From contig CM069613.1 of NCBI GenBank assembly GCA_035771175.1, positions 7,555,501 through 7,619,500 of the forward strand: 64,000 bases of DNA. Reading direction: 5' to 3'. This document shows, piece after piece, positions 33,257 through 43,080 of this stretch. Both the position numbers and the translations under genes were made by a program. The DNA is from Paratinospora sagittata (taxonomy: Eukaryota > Streptophyta > Magnoliopsida > Ranunculales > Menispermaceae). Each line of letters begins with the position of its first letter. Position 1 is the first letter of the stretch. The notes under the pieces are model-generated. The model did no database searches. It worked only from the letters and a program-made list of their open reading frames with translations, and was not told the origin of the DNA.

Positions 33257-34006
33257 GCTGGTATTAAAGGCTACAAGCTATATGACATAAAGACCAAAAC
33301 ATTTTTTGTATCCAGGGATGTTGTGTTTCATGAGAACATCTTTCCTTTTCAATTTATTAATGACATTGACTCTGCTACTGATCCATTTCCTGACTTGGTA
33401 TTGCCATTGTCTCCATCAACTCTTTCCATGTCCTCACTTGATGACCCTATGGTTGCTGAATCTTTGCCACAAGAGATACCTGCACCTGTTTTTGTTTCTC
33501 AACCTGATCCTTTGCCCCCAGCCACATTTGAACCTATTTCTTCTTCTCACACTGATTCTCTGCAACGACCTGTACCACCTAGACATTCTACCCGAATAAT
33601 TAAACATCCTTCTTACTTAAGAGACTACCATTGCAATCTTTTATCCTCTTCTCCCACTTCACAATCTGCAATCCTATATCCCTTATCAAATCATTTATCT
33701 TATGACTCACTTTCCCCTACTCACAAATTCCTTGCCTTGAATGTTTCTTGGACCTTTGAACCTCAATTTTATCATCAAACTGTTCCACATCCTTATTGGA
33801 AAGAGGCTATGCAAGATGAGTTGAAGGCTATGGAAATTAATAAAACTTGGACTGTTGTACCTCTTCCTACTGGTAAACACTCCATTGGCTACAAGTGGGT
33901 GTATAAAATCAAGTTTAAATCTGATGGTTCTATCGAGAGATACAAAGCCCGATTGGTTGCTAAGGGATATACACAGCAATGTAATTTTTTATTTCATTTT
34001 AGATGA
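33257..34006 (+). pseudogene. Copia integrase tail and N-terminal RT, truncated
   Basis: After the LTR the frame reads [21 protein letters not shown] (integrase C-terminus), a Pro/Ser-rich linker, then [40 protein letters not shown] and [14 protein letters not shown], the opening of Copia RT. It stops at 33980 where homology ends, before YVDD. The remaining RT, RNase H and 3' LTR are absent. The junction is followed by a dispersed repeat also seen at 26740. Confidence 0.9.
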
Positions 34007-35332
34007 CCTTTAGGTTGTAGGGTCTTACTCTTGAAATTGCTCATAAATTGTTCATATCATGGTTTTTTCAAATGAGCATGGCTCTTGAATATTTCGAAAA
34101 TGTTTTCAATGATCTCAATTGTGTTTTAACCTTCATTGGAAAATGACTTCAAGTGTTTTTAAATCTTTGATTTGATATTCAAAAGTGTTTAAAATGATTT
34201 ATACAAGTTTGTGCATTGATGTTTGAAAAAAAAGTCAGAATTTGGTATTAAGTGTCAAACTAACCAACTCACATAGATGGCAGCACGCTGCTAGCGTGGC
34301 CAGATAACTTAAATAGTCTATCATGGCCACTTGGAAGCGCGCTCTTGTGTGCTCAGAAAAAATCTGGCCACTTGGAGCAGCGCGCTCGTGTGCTCAGAAA
34401 AAATCTGCTATCTGGTTTTTATCAGACAAGCGCGAGACAAAGTTGCAAAATGATGTGAATTGCTGCAGCGGATTGTGCCGACCCATAACAATATCCTAAG
34501 TGATGCCATTAGGCTTCTAGTTGTTATTTAGTCTTTTCCATAGGGAGAGATCACACCGTTTTAACGATTGCTTGTCAAACTAAACAATTAAATGATTACT
34601 ATTGCACGAAGAAGTTTAACAATGTTTATTCTAACGCCTTAATAAGATTGAAAAAAATTATCTGAAGAAAAAAAAAGATTGATAAAATTAGAACACAAAT
34701 TAAATAAGATATGAAGAATAAACAAATCAAATTAATTTTTTTTCAAACGTTTTTAAAAGCCATGAACATTAAATTATAAAAATATTCGTATACAATCAAG
34801 ATTCTTGTCATTTTTTTCATATACATCATAAGAGCCACTAATTATTTTGCAACCAACTTAAAAAAAAAAAAAAAAAAATCATGTTTTGCTACCAACTGCT
34901 TTGTTTGGTCGTCCTAAGTACTTTAGTGGTTAATAGAGACACGAGAGTTTGCACCTAATAGGCTCAAGGCCCATACCCATGATTCTGCCGTAGAATTCAT
35001 GAACTTGTTTACAAAATCATACACCAATTTTATTTTGTTTTTTTAAACAGGTCACTAATGATTTAAAAATGGCAATGTTGGGATAATAAAAAAGCTGACC
35101 TGCACTATAAAATAAGGGTTTTAGTAATATAATCTGGTTGATTTAATTCGATTTATAGTGTGAAAATATAAAAGCTGATTTAAATCGAACTATAACCTAA
35201 AAAATAAAAGCCTCAATATTTATATTTTTAATGAAAAGTGTTAAGGAGTGCAGGGTGATTGCATTTTCAAACACATTTCACCTAGCATTGTTTTACATTT
35301 TTTTAATAGTTTCCATGTTTTTACAATAAATT

Positions 35333-35369
<37 letters not shown>

Positions 35370-35850
35370 CTTTAACAATTCAATAAATATATTTGTTTAC
35401 TAAGAGGTTAGTGAGTTTATTTGGCTTGAAAATCTTTCAAATCAATTATTTTTTTTGTTTTTGGGTAATTCAGGTGGTATCTTGAGCGGGATCAACATCC
35501 GGCGATAGAGACTAATCCATTTAAAACGACTACTACTAAAAAGATTGACACGGTATTATCTTACCTAACAGCGTGTGAACGTTATTATATATAATCATAA
35601 CACAAAGGCTTTACCTTATAAAATTACCGCATCACCTTAGGATGAAAATAAAAGTCTTACTTTGAAAAGAAATTCATCTTCTTACATAAAACTGATTGGG
35701 AAATGACTACTTTCGATTTCGATCCAGCCCCAAATTGAGGCCAACCCTAATATCAAATAATGTTGAAGTTATTTATTCAATTTTTTAAAAATTAAATGAG
35801 GAAATTATTTTCAAATAAACCAAGCACAAAAGCCCTACCTGTTCACTTAT
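34007..35850. other. spacer between Copia remnant and eS10 gene
   Basis: No gene is seen. 34007-34130 is the dispersed repeat shared with 26740-26880. 34322-34408 holds a doubled block (TGGCCACTTGGA, then GCGCGCTC, GTGTGCTCAGAAAAAATCTG). A poly-A run is at 34860-34878 and a (TA)n at 35335-35366. The remainder is AT-rich. Confidence 0.5.
35335..35366. repeat. (TA)n microsatellite
   Basis: About sixteen TA repeats without interruption, about 600 bp upstream of the eS10 start codon. Confidence 0.9.
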
Positions 35851-35859
35851 TTCACTTGG

Positions 35860-35898
35860 TGGGCTTCAACAACAACTTGTGCAAAAATAAGTATATAA
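35860..35898 (+). promoter_or_regulatory. eS10 promoter: site II-type element and TATA box
   Basis: TGGGCT (35860-35865) fits the site II element TGGGCY common in plant ribosomal-protein promoters. TATATAA (35892-35898) lies about 75 bp before the ATG. A telo-box AAACCCTAA is in intron 1 at 36021-36029. Site II plus telo-box is the known arrangement for co-ordinated, growth-linked expression of translation genes; its activity here is inferred. Confidence 0.6.
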
Positions 35899-35970
35899 TT
35901 AGGTCTTCGTGGGTTCTAACTGAAGGAGTCGAGAGCTACCAAGAAGAAAACTAGGTTTCCAATCGCAACC

Positions 35971-38377
35971 ATGGTAAGTAATCTTCTCTGCAACTTCTAT
36001 TTCTCAAACCTTTCATTGCAAAACCCTAATTTCTTCTTCTTCTTCTTCTTCTCTTCAGATCATCCCAGAGAAGAACCGCAGAGAGATCTCCAAATACCTC
36101 TTCCAAGGTCACCCCTTTCTTTAATCTTTACATTGTTTTCTAACTATTTTCTTCAGTTTCTTTGTTTTTTTTTTTCGGTTTTTGATTTGATGTTGAGTAT
36201 CTTGTATTTAGAGGGCGTGTGCTACGCGAAGAAGGACTACAATCTTGCGAAGCATCCGGATATCGATGTTCCTAATCTACAGGTAATCAAGCTGATGCAG
36301 AGCTTCAAATCCAAGGAATACGTTCGCGAGACCTTCGCTTGGATGCACTACTATTGGTACCTTACCAACGATGGAATCGAATTTCTTCGTACATATCTTA
36401 ACCTTCCATCTGAAATCGTTCCTGCAACCTTGAAGAAATCCGTCAAGCCTGCTGGAAGGCCCATGGGTGGCCCGCCAGGAGATCGTCCACGGTAAAATTG
36501 AGTTTCTGGGAATTTTTTGTTGGTTTTTTTGGTGTTTAGCGTTTTGGTTTTCAGTGGTTGATGTTGATTGGATTGTGTTAATGGTTTTTCAGTGGTCCAC
36601 CTCGCTTTGAGGGAGATCGACCTAGGTTTGGTGATCGTGAAGGATACCGTGGGGGTCCTCGGGGGCCGTCTGAGTTCGGTGAGAAAGGAGGGGCTCCACC
36701 AGAATTTCAGCCTTCATTCAGGGTAAATTTATGTTATTATAGTTCATTATTTCATTGTTTTCGTTTGATGTTTTGATTTCTATATGTTAGTTTTACTTAT
36801 GAGTTGCTTGGGATTTGATTTCAGGTAAAAGATTATATATTTTTTTTAGAAATTTCATTTGTATTGTAAAGGTTATCTGTTCTGGAATTGCCTTGGTCGT
36901 TATTTATGAAGAATTAAAATGTGTTTTAGCAGTCAGGTTACTTTGAAACATAATCTTGTTGGTGTTTTGTCATTGCTTTTCTAACAATACCAATCTCAAC
37001 TGGAGTTTTCACTGTTTGTACATCTTATGTTTTTCCTTAAGCACCCGGCATAGCAAAGGTGTTCATTGTTACTTGAGGAGCTTGTTTGGAACTTAATGAT
37101 GTGTTCACAATTTCTTGGGAGGTTGCTCCCTTGTATGTTCAATTGTTAAGGTCTATGTGACAAATTTGGGTGTTGGATAATGTTGCTATAACTATGTTAT
37201 ATAATTATGCTAAAGAAGAATGAAAATTATATTGAACTTTATGGTTACAAATCAAGAGTGTTATTATTTTTATTATTATTGCTGAATTGAGTGGCATATA
37301 TCACTAGAACGGTTATTATTGTGTTAACATTTTAGATACTTCCTATTAATGTGTCATGTCATATAGTGGCATAGTGCTTACCAGGTATTTCATGCCCTCT
37401 ACGTCCAATTGCTATACGCATAGGACTTGTTATCTATTTAAAGAAAGCATCGAGTGTATGCCTATCCTGGGAGCTGTTTTAAAGTTATTGTAGCATGTTC
37501 ACAAATTTAAGAAAATGGTTGTTCATGGACTAATCAACGCCATGTATGATGTTTGATTAATCAAACATCTAGATGGATCCCTCACATTGGAGATCCTTAC
37601 ATATTTTAACAACTAATTTAAACTAATTTGTAAAAAAAAAAAAATTCTTGAACTAGGGTTAATGATAATACTGTGCTTGATCGAACAACATGCTAGTAAA
37701 AGTGTACAAATTTTGGTGCATATATGGATCACTAATGAGACCCAGATTAGTGACTAAGTTATGTAGATGCTACAAGTACAAACCAAAATACTTAGGGTCT
37801 GTTTGGTTCAGCATTTAAAAACAGTTTTTTAAGTACTTTTACCTGAAAATAATGAAAACAACAAAAAGTTGTTTTCTTGTTTTCTTGACAAATCTTAAAG
37901 ATGCATTTAAAAGCTGTTTCTAGTAACAATCTAACCAAACAAGTTTTCATGGTATCTTTGTTTCAAAAACAAAAAAATTGCATTTAAATTCTATACCAAA
38001 CATGGCCTTGGCTATTTTTCATTTTTCTGATTCAGGATTCCAATAATTGATTTATAAGGATATCTTTTAATTTTGATTTTATCATTTTCATGGGGATCTG
38101 TCTTTGATATTTCTTTTTGTTAGTTTTTCTGCACTGAGTTGCTTATTATCTGCTTATAAATTGCATTGCATCTAGTCATTTAGTTATTTTCAATTTTATG
38201 ATCAACTGGTGTTTGTTTGTTCTGGTGACATGAATGCTGCTTTTGGGTTATTGTTCCATCACTCGCATAAAGCAAATTTCTGTTTGTGAACTTCAGGGTC
38301 CTGGTGGAAGGCCTGGCTTTGGCCGTGGAGGTGGTGGTTTTGGTGCAGGACCAGCCAGCAGCTCAAGCCTTTCTTAA
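35971..38377 (+). CDS. RPS10: 40S ribosomal protein S10 (eS10), five exons
   Basis: The exons are 35971-35973 (only ATG, donor GTAAGT), 36059-36107, 36212-36491, 36593-36722 and 38297-38377. All introns are GT...AG and the phases join exactly into 181 codons including TAA, giving 180 residues, the usual size of plant eS10. The protein begins [17 protein letters not shown] and has the conserved [14 protein letters not shown] and [19 protein letters not shown] blocks (winged-helix fold). It then has a Gly/Arg/Pro-rich tail ([21 protein letters not shown]) ending SSSSLS. eS10 is a cytosolic small-subunit protein at the beak of the 40S near the mRNA entry. An intron directly after the start codon, carrying a telo-box, is notable. 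Intron 4 is 1574 bp and holds a MITE-like insert. No disabling change is seen, so I regard the gene as functional. Confidence 0.95.
37795..38007. mobile_element. MITE-like insert in intron 4 of eS10 (hAT-like ends)
   Basis: The left end GGGTCTGTTTGGTTCAGC and right end ACCAAACATGGCC form imperfect terminal inverted repeats (GGNCNTGTTTGGT) around 213 bp of T- and A-rich sequence. GTTTGGT-type ends are frequent in plant hAT MITEs. A clear 8-bp target duplication is not visible, so the class is uncertain. Confidence 0.5.
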
Positions 38378-39517
38378 TGCAGCTATTTGTCCAATCTTTT
38401 TTTGTTTCTTCTTGGGCAGTTCGTTATGATTGCTCGTTTATTAGCATGCAATAGTACATTGAAATGGTCGTGTGACCTTTAATTTTGTTTTTATAAGTTT
38501 GGACATGGATTAAAATTAAACCTAAGAAGTCACTTTATTTAAGTCTCTATGAGCTGTACTAAGATTTGCTCTCAAAGTAGTATTTCGGTTATTTTCTGCA
38601 GTCATTTGCCAATGTTTAGTTTAGAATTGCTTTGCAGCCAGTATGATATCTTGTAGCGCTGTGATTTTATTTGAAATTTTTTGTAAAGCCAACAGGGAAA
38701 ATAACTTAAATGAGCATGCCCAGTAGAATGAGGAAACATTATTATTAAGTGATGGAAAGAATTTTTTCAATCCCAAATATATTATTTTAAAATGTCATGG
38801 TTTCAAGTGTAGGTGGAGCGTTTGAAAAGCTAAATTTTGTTTCTGTTATTATATTTGATATAAACTTCATAACACCGAATAGCTTGTGTATATTATTCGT
38901 CTTCGAGGTTGGGGTTAAGCAGACCGGGTCCAAACACTTACCCGACCCAATTTGACCGACCAGTTGTAGGGTTGGGTCGGTTCGGTTGGTTGGGTCGGTT
39001 TGGTTGGTTGGGCTCGGTTTTGACGTTGGGCTCGGTTTTGACAGAAAGAGAGAATAAGAAGAGAAAATGGGAGAAAAAAAGAAAGAAGAAAAAAGGGGTT
39101 GGTGGAAGAAGATAAGTGTTATGAATTTTGTTAATAAAAATGATACATACTTTTGTGGATAATGAATATTGTTAATCGGTGTATGTGAAGTCATACATTT
39201 TATGAGGATATTTTGTTGGAATTTTAGGAGAAATTAGAGTACAGGAAGGCTCATAGAGTGTCATATATATTTATGAGCGTATGTGATATTTTATACTGGT
39301 CGTGACGTATGGCGTGGGTCGCAATAATGTTGGTATCAGAGTCTAGGTATAAAAATTTTAAAAAGATAAAAACTTTAATATGTTATGTTTGCGTGTATAG
39401 GTATTTAGATTATAAATAAATAAATAAATATCATGATCGTCTAACTAATGATCTCTTATGTTTGCGATTTTCAAATTTGAAGAGAGAGAGTCAGAAAATA
39501 TCATGTAATAAGTGGCG
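38378..39517. other. eS10 3' flank and truncated gypsy LTR
   Basis: 38378 to about 38760 is the likely 3' UTR and downstream flank. 38930-39050 is a low-complexity run of GGGTCGGTTCGGTTGGTT-type repeats. From about 39100 to 39326 the sequence resembles the 3' part of a plus-strand gypsy LTR (GGTCGTGACG, GGGTCGCAAT), followed by a primer-binding site. The internal region (39348-39517) has no recognisable gag and ends where the EPRV begins. Confidence 0.45.
39331..39347 (+). promoter_or_regulatory. retrotransposon primer-binding site (tRNA-Met type)
   Basis: TGGTATCAGAGTCTAGG follows a few bases after an LTR-like end, as in plant Ty3/gypsy elements. It is in plus orientation, opposite to the EPRV, so it belongs to a truncated LTR element and not to the virus. 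Confidence 0.6.
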
Positions 39518-39708
39518 GACTTAACACATGCTGAAGTCCGTGAATTATTACAAACTGACAACTAAACAGGAAGCATCTGCTTTAGCTTTGGTGGAGCATC
39601 TTTGGTGTAGCATCATCTTGCTTTAGTCATCATCTGCGTGTTGCTTTTGATAAAGAAGCATCTGCTTTTACTGTTTGAGGAACCATCATGCTGTCTAAAG
39701 GAGATTCT

Positions 39709-40071
39709 TCAAGATGGACGATGGGACCTTGGCACAACAACACTGTGTGAGTGGGAGACAAAGGCAAGTGGAGGCACGTGGGCTGAGTCATCGGATGAGG
39801 ACGAATCTTCATTAGTGGGAGGCTGAGTAGAGCTGGAACAGCTGTTATCAGATACCTGTACAGAAGATGATGTACCTGGAGTGAATGATTGATGGTAGGC
39901 ATGACGAGAAAGAAGAGGACGGAAAGTGATCCTGGCTCGTTGGAGTCTGTACATGACTAGTAATCTCGTTTTGGGAGATGCATAGAAAAGATCAATACGA
40001 TTGAATCGATCAAGAAGTCTTTTGTTCATATGAATACGTTGAAGACGTTGAAGAGAGATCTTCTTCATCAT
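39709..40071 (-). CDS. EPRV copy 2: small ORF2, Ser-rich, unknown function
   Basis: The ORF has 120 codons, starting 39 nt downstream of the pol stop. The N-terminal half is basic (MMKKISLQRLQRIH, several Arg). The C-terminal half is Ser/Pro/Asp-rich with an SSSSDDSA stretch. The only differences from its second copy at 46903-47265 are two adjacent residues (VQVS versus VEAS). I know no family for it. A short 3' ORF of unknown role occurs in several endogenous caulimovirid lineages. Basic then acidic composition suggests nucleic-acid or protein binding, but that is only inference. Confidence 0.6.
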   Translation of the reverse strand: MMKKISLQRLQRIHMNKRLLDRFNRIDLFYASPKTRLLVMYRLQRARITFRPLLSRHAYHQSFTPGTSSSVQVSDNSCSSSTQPPTNEDSSSSDDSAHVPPLAFVSHSHSVVVPRSHRPS

Positions 40072-40110
40072 TTAGCAGCTATAGAGATACTGTACAAAAA
40101 ACTGGTGGAT

Positions 40111-43080
40111 TCAACGAGAACCTGAATTGGGAGGAGACATATCGAGTTGAGTTTCTATGTCCATATGACCAGAATCAAAATGTTCCCAGTAATCTTGATG
40201 ACATTGATATTCATCAGGTGGAGGAGAACGAACACCAGCTTCTATGAGAGCTGCATCTTCAGCATTTTGAGCCTGTTGACATTCAAGAATTTCTTCATAA
40301 GATAAAGGTGGAGGAACAAATTCTTCAAGGCGGCGTTGTCGAAGACGACGAGAAGCAGGCTGAGAAGGAAGATCTCGGAAAGGAGGAGTCGGGGGAGGAG
40401 AATCAGGACTCCACGGAGCTAAATTCTGAATCAAAGAGTCAAAATGTTCTGCTGGAATAAATTCATGAGGACCGCGGATGACTGGTGCTATATCAGGATA
40501 ATTGTTGATGTCATTAAGAAAACTGCAAACACCAGTAATAATTTGAGGAGTAAGATTGCACGAATATGTCTGAAATTGCTGAAGATAATGTTCAGCAATT
40601 AACCCTTGAGGAGAATCTGAAAAAGGCTGATGACATATGTAGATAGCATGCAGGCGTCTAGGAGAAAGTTGACAAATCTCATTATCCTGTGCTGTCCAAA
40701 TTCGCAGAGGGGCAAATAGCTCTAAGCAACTGTGAGTGAGTGTTACTTGTTGCCTTAAATGATGTTGTAACTGAAATGGGATGAAGGCAATGGCTATTTT
40801 ATAAAGACACGAAACACACCAAATGTACCAGAACAAATGTGTAGAAATGTCGGTACGTAGGTGAAACAAAAACAGATAGGGCCGTGTCTGGTTGAAAGGG
40901 TTACCCTGATGCATCTGTTCTGGATGATCCATAAAATACCTGTGGGCATATTGGAACAAATTGTTGCGGGCTAATTCATTAACCTCATGGGCCGTTTTGG
41001 GTTCTGGAAATCCAGGTGGAAAAATCGCTCCGATGAGAGGAATAGATCCAGAGGAATGGATGAGTTGAATGGGCTCAGGTCTTGTTACAATATTGGATTG
41101 TAACATGAGAGGTATATTAAGGTTGTTAGTAAAAAGAGAGAGTTGGGCCTTGGCTTTTTGTATGGGCCTTGATAAGAAGTCTGCTAAGACATTTTTACTT
41201 CCGGAAATGTGTTTAACAGTGAAATTGTACTGCGTAAACCATTCTTGTAGACGAAGTAACTGAGCAGAAGGCACCATTTTGTTTTTGAACTCCAGCATTT
41301 TGGGAAATGAGGAACTGTCCATTTGTATTTCAAATTTTGCTGGACGTAGGAAAAATGCGAACTTTTGAATGCCATTCTTAACAGCAAGAATTTCTTTGAT
41401 AGAAATGTGATAATGAAGTTCAGCATCTGAGAATTGACCACTTTGGTATCCACAAATATGTTCAATAGGTCCTTGTTGTTCAAGAAGAACGGCTCCCCAA
41501 TAATGATCAGAAGCATCAGTCTGAAGAATAAGAGAACCGGTAGTGGGAAGAACTAATGGAGGAGGGTTCTGACAGGCTTTCTTGAGATATTGAACAGCTT
41601 CCGTATGTACAGATTGCCATGGAGGAGAATTCTTGCGTAAAAGAGAAGACAGTACAGTAGTATACTGACTGACCTTAGGCAAAAAAGATCGTAAGTAATT
41701 TACGACACCAAGAAATTGCTGTATTTGTTGCCGTGTAAAATGAGAATCAGGGAACTTTAATAGTTCAACGGCAATATGAGAGCCTGGTTGGTAGACACCA
41801 TTAAAAAACTTCATACCAAGAAACTCAATGTCAGTTGTCTTGATAATACTCTTTTTCTCAGAAAGCATAATGCCATGAGTGTTGGTAATATCCAAAAATT
41901 TAGAAAGAAGATCCTGATGGACTTCATCCGTTTGGGAGAAAAGAAGGATATCATCAATATATATGAGAGCAGTATGCGGCAAAGATGCGTAAATCTTTGT
42001 CATAGCTTTCTGGAATAAGGAGGGGGTAACTTTGAGTCCAAATGGCATGACCTTCCATTGATAGTGGGCATTGGGAATGCAGAAAGCAGTTTTAAGGCGA
42101 TCATCTGGATGAATGCCTAATTGCCAAAAACCTGCTTTAAGATCAAACTTACTATAAACCTTTGATCCTGCAAGCAGAGTGAGCTGGGAAGAGATCTTTG
42201 GAAGAGGGAACTTATCATCTTTGAGAAACACATTCAAAGGTTTGTAATTGATGACAAGTCGTTTCTTTCCTCGTTTTTGTTCAGCTCTTTTGTTCACATA
42301 AAAGGCCTGACATGCCCAGTCAGAAGTTGTAGGTTCAATTAAACCTTGATGCAACAATGCAGTACATTCTTGCCGAGCAAGAGCAAGCTCATCAGGAGGC
42401 ATTCCTGGGTGAATGGCTTTAGTTGGATTAATATCCTCATTAAGCTTGAATGGTAGGTGAACATAGAATTCTGGATTCTTCCATAGTGGTGTAGGATGCT
42501 TAAAATCATTATGAGAGTCACAGAAGGCTGACTTCAATTTATCCTGGAGGGACGAGACATCCTGAATAGTATACAACTTTGGAATGGTTGTATAAGGAAG
42601 AAGTTGTTGCTGGTAAGAAATACCATGAGGTAAAATCTTGAGCTTAGTTCGAGAGTATATGTCTATACCAAATAAAATATCTTTATCAGGAAGATTGCAG
42701 CCAATGATATGAGTCCAGACTATTAAATTGGGGAAGAATTTCAAACCAATCTTCCTAGAAGTAATGAGATGAGTCTGAAAGATTTCATTGTTGGCGGCTT
42801 TGAATGATTCAGTATGTGGCTTCCAATAAGCATCAGGAAGGATGCGAGGATTCATCATGCTCTTAAAAGCTCCGGTATCAAAATAAGCAATAACCTTTAT
42901 GGGATTATCAAATTTTGATGGGAGGACATGAATTGGAGCATACGGCATCAAATGAGAACTTGCCGTAAAAAAAGATGGTGCAGCAACCATACCCATATAC
43001 TGATCATCATCATCATCGAAAGAAGGGTCAGATGAATAATCCTGATAGGCAAACAGAGTTGTTTCATCAGGAGAATCTTG
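40111..43080 (-). CDS. EPRV copy 2: protease, RT, RNase H polyprotein part (pol)
   Basis: An uninterrupted frame of 961 codons from the ATG at 42996 stops at 40111; the frame is open upstream to an in-frame TAA at 43081-43083. FDTGA (residues 39-43) is the protease site. RT includes VINYKPLN, FDLKAGFWQLGI and catalytic YIDD at residues 346-349 (41950-41961). RNase H carries acidic residues at 494 (LQTDAS), 535 (KEIL), 560 (QMDSS) and 606 (LADFL). About 350 further residues follow without a known motif, ending in a Pro/Gln/Glu-rich tail. It would reverse-transcribe pregenomic RNA in virion cores. All catalytic residues I can check are present, but the upstream coat and movement parts are separated from it by stops, so the polyprotein as a whole is broken. 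Confidence 0.9.
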   Translation of the reverse strand, partial: QDSPDETTLFAYQDYSSDPSFDDDDDQYMGMVAAPSFFTASSHLMPYAPIHVLPSKFDNPIKVIAYFDTGAFKSMMNPRILPDAYWKPHTESFKAANNEIFQTHLITSRKIGLKFFPNLIVWTHIIGCNLPDKDILFGIDIYSRTKLKILPHGISYQQQLLPYTTIPKLYTIQDVSSLQDKLKSAFCDSHNDFKHPTPLWKNPEFYVHLPFKLNEDINPTKAIHPGMPPDELALARQECTALLHQGLIEPTTSDWACQAFYVNKRAEQKRGKKRLVINYKPLNVFLKDDKFPLPKISSQLTLLAGSKVYSKFDLKAGFWQLGIHPDDRLKTAFCIPNAHYQWKVMPFGLKVTPSLFQKAMTKIYASLPHTALIYIDDILLFSQTDEVHQDLLSKFLDITNTHGIMLSEKKSIIKTTDIEFLGMKFFNGVYQPGSHIAVELLKFPDSHFTRQQIQQFLGVVNYLRSFLPKVSQYTTVLSSLLRKNSPPWQSVHTEAVQYLKKACQNPPPLVLPTTGSLILQTDASDHYWGAVLLEQQGPIEHICGYQSGQFSDAELHYHISIKEILAVKNGIQKFAFFLRPAKFEIQMDSSSFPKMLEFKNKMVPSAQLLRLQEWFTQYNFTVKHISGSKNVLADFLSRPIQKAKAQLSLFTNNLNIPLMLQSNIVTRPEPIQLIHSSGSIPLIGAIFPPGFPEPKTAHEVNELARNNLFQYAHRYFMDHPEQMHQGNPFNQTRPYLFLFHLRTDISTHLFWYIWCVSCLYKIAIAFIPFQLQHHLRQQVTLTHSCLELFAPLRIWTAQDNEICQLSPRRLHAIYICHQPFSDSPQGLIAEHYLQQFQTYSCNLTPQIITGVCSFLNDINNYPDIAPVIRGPHEFIPAEHFDSLIQNLAPWSPDSPPPTPPFRDLPSQPASRRLRQRRLEEFVPPPLSYEEILECQQAQNAEDAALIEAGVRSPPPDEYQCHQDYWEHFDSGHMDIETQLDMSPPNSGSR

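Noticed and set aside
34920..34990. Possible tRNA-like segment
   Set aside because: No cloverleaf arms or B-box-like GGTTCGA could be matched.
38787..39194. Minus-strand ORF rich in Pro/Ser/Thr
   Set aside because: It arises from the GGTCGGTT-type low-complexity run and shows no family features.
39331..39347. Primer-binding site as the EPRV replication primer
   Set aside because: It is on the opposite strand to the EPRV and follows an LTR-like end, so it belongs to a truncated LTR element.
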